In this document: one piece after another, positions 20,506 through 23,989 of the stretch
Position numbering within the stretch: the stretch's first letter is position 1
Layout: each line of letters opens with the position of its first letter
Source: Hypsibius dujardini
Lineage: Eukaryota; Tardigrada; Eutardigrada; Parachela; Hypsibiidae
Assembly (NCBI GenBank): GCA_001579985.1
Contig: LRSR01009534.1
Location: 1 to 23,989 of the forward strand
Length of the DNA stretch: 23,989 nt
Direction of reading: 5' to 3'
Position numbers and translations under genes: made by a program
Notes under the pieces: model-generated
Told to the model about the DNA's origin: nothing
The model's database searches: none
Seen by the model: the letters and a program-made list of their open reading frames with translations, nothing else

Positions 20506-23500
20506 GAGATTTGTTCATCTCCTCTTTGATGGCGTTCAACAGAGGATTCTTGCCACCTCCACACAAATTTCTGAAATCGTCCTGTGACACGTCCCATGCA
20601 TAAACACCAAACCCGTGAAGTCGTGCCCAATCCGTCTAAAAATAAGTATCAATATAAACAGGACACGTTTTCGATAATTGTAAGGAATATATTGCCGCCT
20701 GCAAACCTTAGTTCTGATTGTCTCAACGTCATCATAGCCTATCCACCAGGCATCTGTGTAGGCATACGACGCCTGAATGTTCGGATCGAAAAAGTTGGTT
20801 GCCTCGTCCTGTTTGATGCGCTGACAAATTTCGAAGTACGGCCAGGTACCCCGCTCTATTGTGTAGGCACTGGCGGTTATCCACTGCAGTGCAGCGGAAC
20901 CCAGGTCGTGATTTGTGCTGTCATCGAGCAGCCATCCGTGACCGTAAAATGGTAGACCCGCTACTAATTTTGATTTCTGAAAGCCGCGCTTGAGCCATAG
21001 ATTCAGAAGGGATTCCTGTAACAAAAAATATTTCTTACTGAAATTATAAATATTTTGTGTTCAGTTGGGGATGGCATCATGTGTCCAAAATTAAGATCAA
21101 AATAAATAAAGTTGAAGCATACCCGGGACCATCTTGTCCAAAATTTATATCATTTCACATTTTTCTATATTTTGTCGTCCTACATTCTTTAGCCAAAATT
21201 TCGTTCAAAAATGTGAAAATTGATCATCAGTATCTTTTCCAAATTTGTATCAACCCTTTCTGCCACCAAAACAATAGTAAAAGAAGAAAGTGTGTCTCGG
21301 ATATGTCGGACGAATTACATCCTGACACAAAAATAGCTCGGTTTGTCTTCAGAGTTCGTGTTTTGTTACTGAAAACGTTAATGTTTCCTGATTTTGGTAA
21401 TTAATGTAGCTCTTTTACTCAATATTTTTTGTCTCAGCAAAATTCTTGTTTGCACGTGAAGCAACAGAAATTTACACAAACGTTGTTTCATTGAAACATT
21501 TAACCTCAGGTTGTATATTAACTGCATGGGGGATATTAGGAACATGATAAAATTGTAACCCAGCAATTTGTAAAAATTCAGTTAAAAACAACAACAAAAA
21601 GACCAAAACCATTTTTTGCCATTTTTGAGATCCAAAAAGCAAACAGAAACCATTTTGAAAATAACCTAATTGAGCAGTTTTCCCGGTTTGCCGCATCTCC
21701 GCCTCTGAACCATGTGCGAACTTGTTTTAAAATAATTTATAATGCAGCCGCTCTCTAAACTGCCTAGACTACCGATTGACGAAAAAGTTCCAGTGTTTTT
21801 GAAACAATTTTCAGAAACTAGTCATAGCTCATCTCGTATTTGCTTACACAGCTAGCCCTGAGAAAACAAATGTTTTAAGTAATTCACTTTATTCATTCTT
21901 ATAGTAAACTTTTCGAATTTCGGCACTATCGCTTTGGAAGCTGGTTTTTAATTTTGCCTACCCGCTGCAGCCACAAAAACATTTGAATTTAGTGGCTCCT
22001 CATTAAAAATCATAAGCGGACGAACTATCTTCTGGTAAAGTGCAGGGTAGCACGATGGATTGACTGCAGAAATCGCAGGGGGAAGTTCATCCCAAAGTCA
22101 GTCCTGTGGATAAAACAATCAGACATGGTGCATGATCGTGCTGTTTTATGTGAATATGATGCATTTGTGAAGTATGGTCATAGTGAAATTAGTTTAGAAA
22201 TAACGATAGCAAAGTTGAGAAAGATGTGAAAAAAAGTATCCGAGGCAATCAGACAAAAATGATAGCTGGGACGCCATTGGTTTTTAGTAACGTCCATTTG
22301 AATGTCTCTCTAATGGGAGTGCTTACCATTTCTGAACATTCAAATAGGTTGCCTAAAGCCAAATTAATTAACGTTTTTGGTTTCCGAGTTTTACTGTTTC
22401 CTGTGGCGTGGGGAAAATTATTGTTTGTCTCAAAATTACCTTGTTATGGCCCATGGTATTTTCTACAGATACCCCCTATAGTATTGTTCTATTTGGAGTT
22501 CAATTACAGAGATTTTTTGTTCGAATACACACGATATTAGGGAATGGCCTCCTGATGCGCTTCGCTCACCAGTGCATAAGCGAGACCTTGCTCCTTAAAC
22601 GGATATCGCGTACGATAATTACTCATACCATGTTATAAAGTTGTGGCACTCCAACAGGGCCCAGCGTCTTTGGAGAGGGATGGCCGATACTTTTGCGATC
22701 CGTACCAGCAAAGTCGTAGGCCGCGACATTAACAATATCTACAAATCTGGTAACGAGTGCACGTTGTAGAATTAAAATACGATCAGTCTAAGGCTCTGTA
22801 AGTATCACTTACGGATCTAAGCCTTTGGCGTTGATTGAGCCAGTTAATGTTGGGTCCGAAAAAACGACAAGGGAAATTGCGAGTCTTACAGAGTCGGTCT
22901 CGTAACTTTCGATTGCGAAAGCTCGTTGAAGCACCTATCGGGAAAGGAATGGCGTGCTAATCAAGTTTTTCATTGTGGTAATTTCATGTGATTATTCAAT
23001 ACCACTCAACTTAAATTGTTTTTCGAAACGAAAAACAACTCTGAATTTTGAAATTTTACTCAGGTCATCGAATAAGGAGTTTTTACCTCTCTCTTAGCTA
23101 TTTTTGCAGTACAAAAAAAGCACATAGAACACGAAAGTTATAGCTTCCAATGGATTTTTCAGCTATTGAAATCTTTTTGATTACAGAAATGGGAAACTCA
23201 ACGTTTCAACCCCATGAAACAGATGACCAACGTGAGCGCGTTCATGCAAAAAAGACATCGTTGATCACCAATATCTGTGCGTTCTTCAGTAGCATCGACA
23301 TGTCCGATTTCTTTTTACCATTTACTTAGCAGATAAGTTATTCCATGTTCCCAGTTATGTCTGAAAAACCTGTATTTTTTTGGCGTACCTAAGGCCTATC
23401 TCGCTTACCTGAATGAAAGAAACGAATTTTGCAGGCTCCAAACCAGCTTTCTGTTGGTACATAATATCCAGGCCGTCTAGACCGCTACTGCGGAGTTGCT

Positions 23501-23650
23501 GAGCTGCTGCGTGAGCGAACGCGTGACTCTTGGAGGCGTCCCGCGCAATTGTACTAATAGTAGCCGAATCAGCTGGTCCCCCAACGCTCAGGAATATCTT
23601 TGCGTTAGCGTTACTGTTGTCTCTGCTCTCCTTAAGCTTGTCCAGCGTCG
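20501..23650 (-). CDS. GH18 chitinase-like protein, catalytically inactive (5' end outside window)
   Basis: Five exons can be placed on the minus strand: 23409-23650, 22813-22934, 22629-22746, 20707-21015 and 20501-20635. All have GT-AG introns and compatible phases, giving 307 residues without a stop. In order they show the beta-3 strand (KIFLSVGG), the catalytic-loop position (DGLDIMYQ), the AAYDFAG motif that keeps the Tyr-Asp of GH18, LVAGLPFYGHGW, the AYTDAWWIGYDD strand, and the C-terminal VYAWDVSQDDF with its barrel-floor Trp and the final PLLNAIKEEM helix. Family members hydrolyse chitin using D-x-x-D-x-D-x-E. Here the third Asp is Met, Trp is Tyr and the acid Glu is Gln, so hydrolysis is not expected and a lectin-like chitin or glycan binder is the natural inference. 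About 60 N-terminal residues, including any signal peptide, must lie beyond the right edge. The last intron position matches that of the GH18 remnant at 3063-3971, so the two are paralogues. Confidence 0.9.
21016..22628 (-). other. Large intron of the GH18-like gene (1613 bp)
   Basis: This intron is far longer than the 66-, 71- and 474-bp introns of the same gene. It has a GTATGAG donor and a TTGTTACAG acceptor on the minus strand. I see no coding exon, RNA gene or clear terminal inverted repeats inside it. The open frames on the plus strand (21057-21404, 22226-22540) have no recognisable motifs and look like chance in AT-rich sequence. Confidence 0.6.
23454..23477 (-). other. Substituted GH18 catalytic motif (DGLDIMYQ)
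   Basis: The codons read GAC GGC CTG GAT ATT ATG TAC CAA. In active GH18 enzymes this stretch reads D-G-hydrophobic-D-hydrophobic-D-W-E. The first two Asp are kept, the third Asp is Met and the proton-donor Glu is Gln. The flanking residues (QLRSSGL before it, the rest of the exon after it) are normal for the family, so the alignment is not in doubt. Confidence 0.9.
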
Positions 23651-23989
23651 CTAGAAATTAGTGTCAACTAGTCAGACAAACAAAACTTCAAGCTCTGCGA
23701 GCTATAGCCTATCTGTGGCTAATATTTACGTTTTTTTAGTAAACCGCACGATTTAACCTAATTTTCTAAAACTGAGTTTGAGACGCTGTAATGTATTAAT
23801 TTCTTCGGGTGATCGACAAAAAAAAACATAATTGTCAGTTTTTCTGGGCACCGATGGGCACTTAATTAATCAAGTACATGTTCCTCGAAGACCCAATCTT
23901 CCGTTTCACGACTGGAGATATATGATGGGTATTACGGTGTACCGACTACCCCATATACATGCCGTAAGGCTTATTCTCATAACGAGATT
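23651..23989. other. Right-edge sequence, intronic to the GH18-like gene
   Basis: It lies 5' of the first visible GH18 exon, which begins with two bases of a split codon after a TTTCTAG acceptor, so this stretch should be intron. I looked for the N-terminal GH18 exon (a pattern like L-D-P-x-L-C-T) on the minus strand and did not find it. Confidence 0.55.

Noticed and set aside
20584-20955. 123-codon plus-strand frame
   Set aside because: Shadow of the GH18 penultimate exon on the minus strand.
1-23989. CRISPR array, prokaryotic operon or phage
   Set aside because: No regularly spaced repeats, no ribosome-binding sites and no long uninterrupted genes. Spliceosomal introns and animal protein families throughout.

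Overview
This is a piece of an intron-rich animal nuclear genome. Its genes are broken into short exons with GT-AG introns, mostly 57-99 bp with a few of several hundred bases, and they encode animal-type secreted proteins: GH18 chitinase-like proteins, an animal haem peroxidase and cysteine-rich proteins with signal peptides. There are no operons, Shine-Dalgarno sites or long uninterrupted genes. The families and short introns suggest a compact-genome invertebrate, perhaps an ecdysozoan such as an arthropod or tardigrade, but the sequence alone does not settle the phylum.

All five recognisable genes lie on the minus strand. From left to right: (1) 3063-3971, a GH18 remnant that keeps the N-terminal and C-terminal pieces and has lost the catalytic middle; (2) 4981-7532, an animal haem-peroxidase remnant with twelve recognisable exons, lacking the segments that carry the distal histidine, the catalytic arginine and the proximal histidine; (3) 11318-12852, a multi-exon secreted cysteine-rich protein with a defensin-like (CS-alpha-beta) cysteine pattern; (4) 14561-15313, a complete two-exon, 225-residue secreted protein with 18 cysteines; (5) 20501-23650, a GH18 chitinase-like gene whose five visible exons splice in frame but whose catalytic motif reads DGLDIMYQ instead of D-G-x-D-x-D-W-E. 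Its first exon or exons lie beyond the right edge. A further exon-like open stretch (18211-18717, minus) ends an unrecognised gene. Two weak plus-strand exon candidates lie near the left end (320-457 and 2267-2394).

Non-genic features are a 146-bp non-autonomous hAT-type element with terminal inverted repeats and a nearly perfect 8-bp target duplication (9466-9611), a tRNA-like Pol III sequence (19188-19267) and several short perfect inverted repeats. The remaining spacers are AT-rich with nothing recognisable.

The families present suggest extracellular chitin, cuticle or immune biology: chitin-binding-like GH18 proteins, a peroxidase relative and defensin-like peptides. The most notable pattern is that all three enzyme-family loci have lost their catalytic residues by different routes: point substitution in an open frame in one, and loss of internal segments in two. 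Whether they are dead genes, binding-only derivatives or local gene decay needs transcript data.
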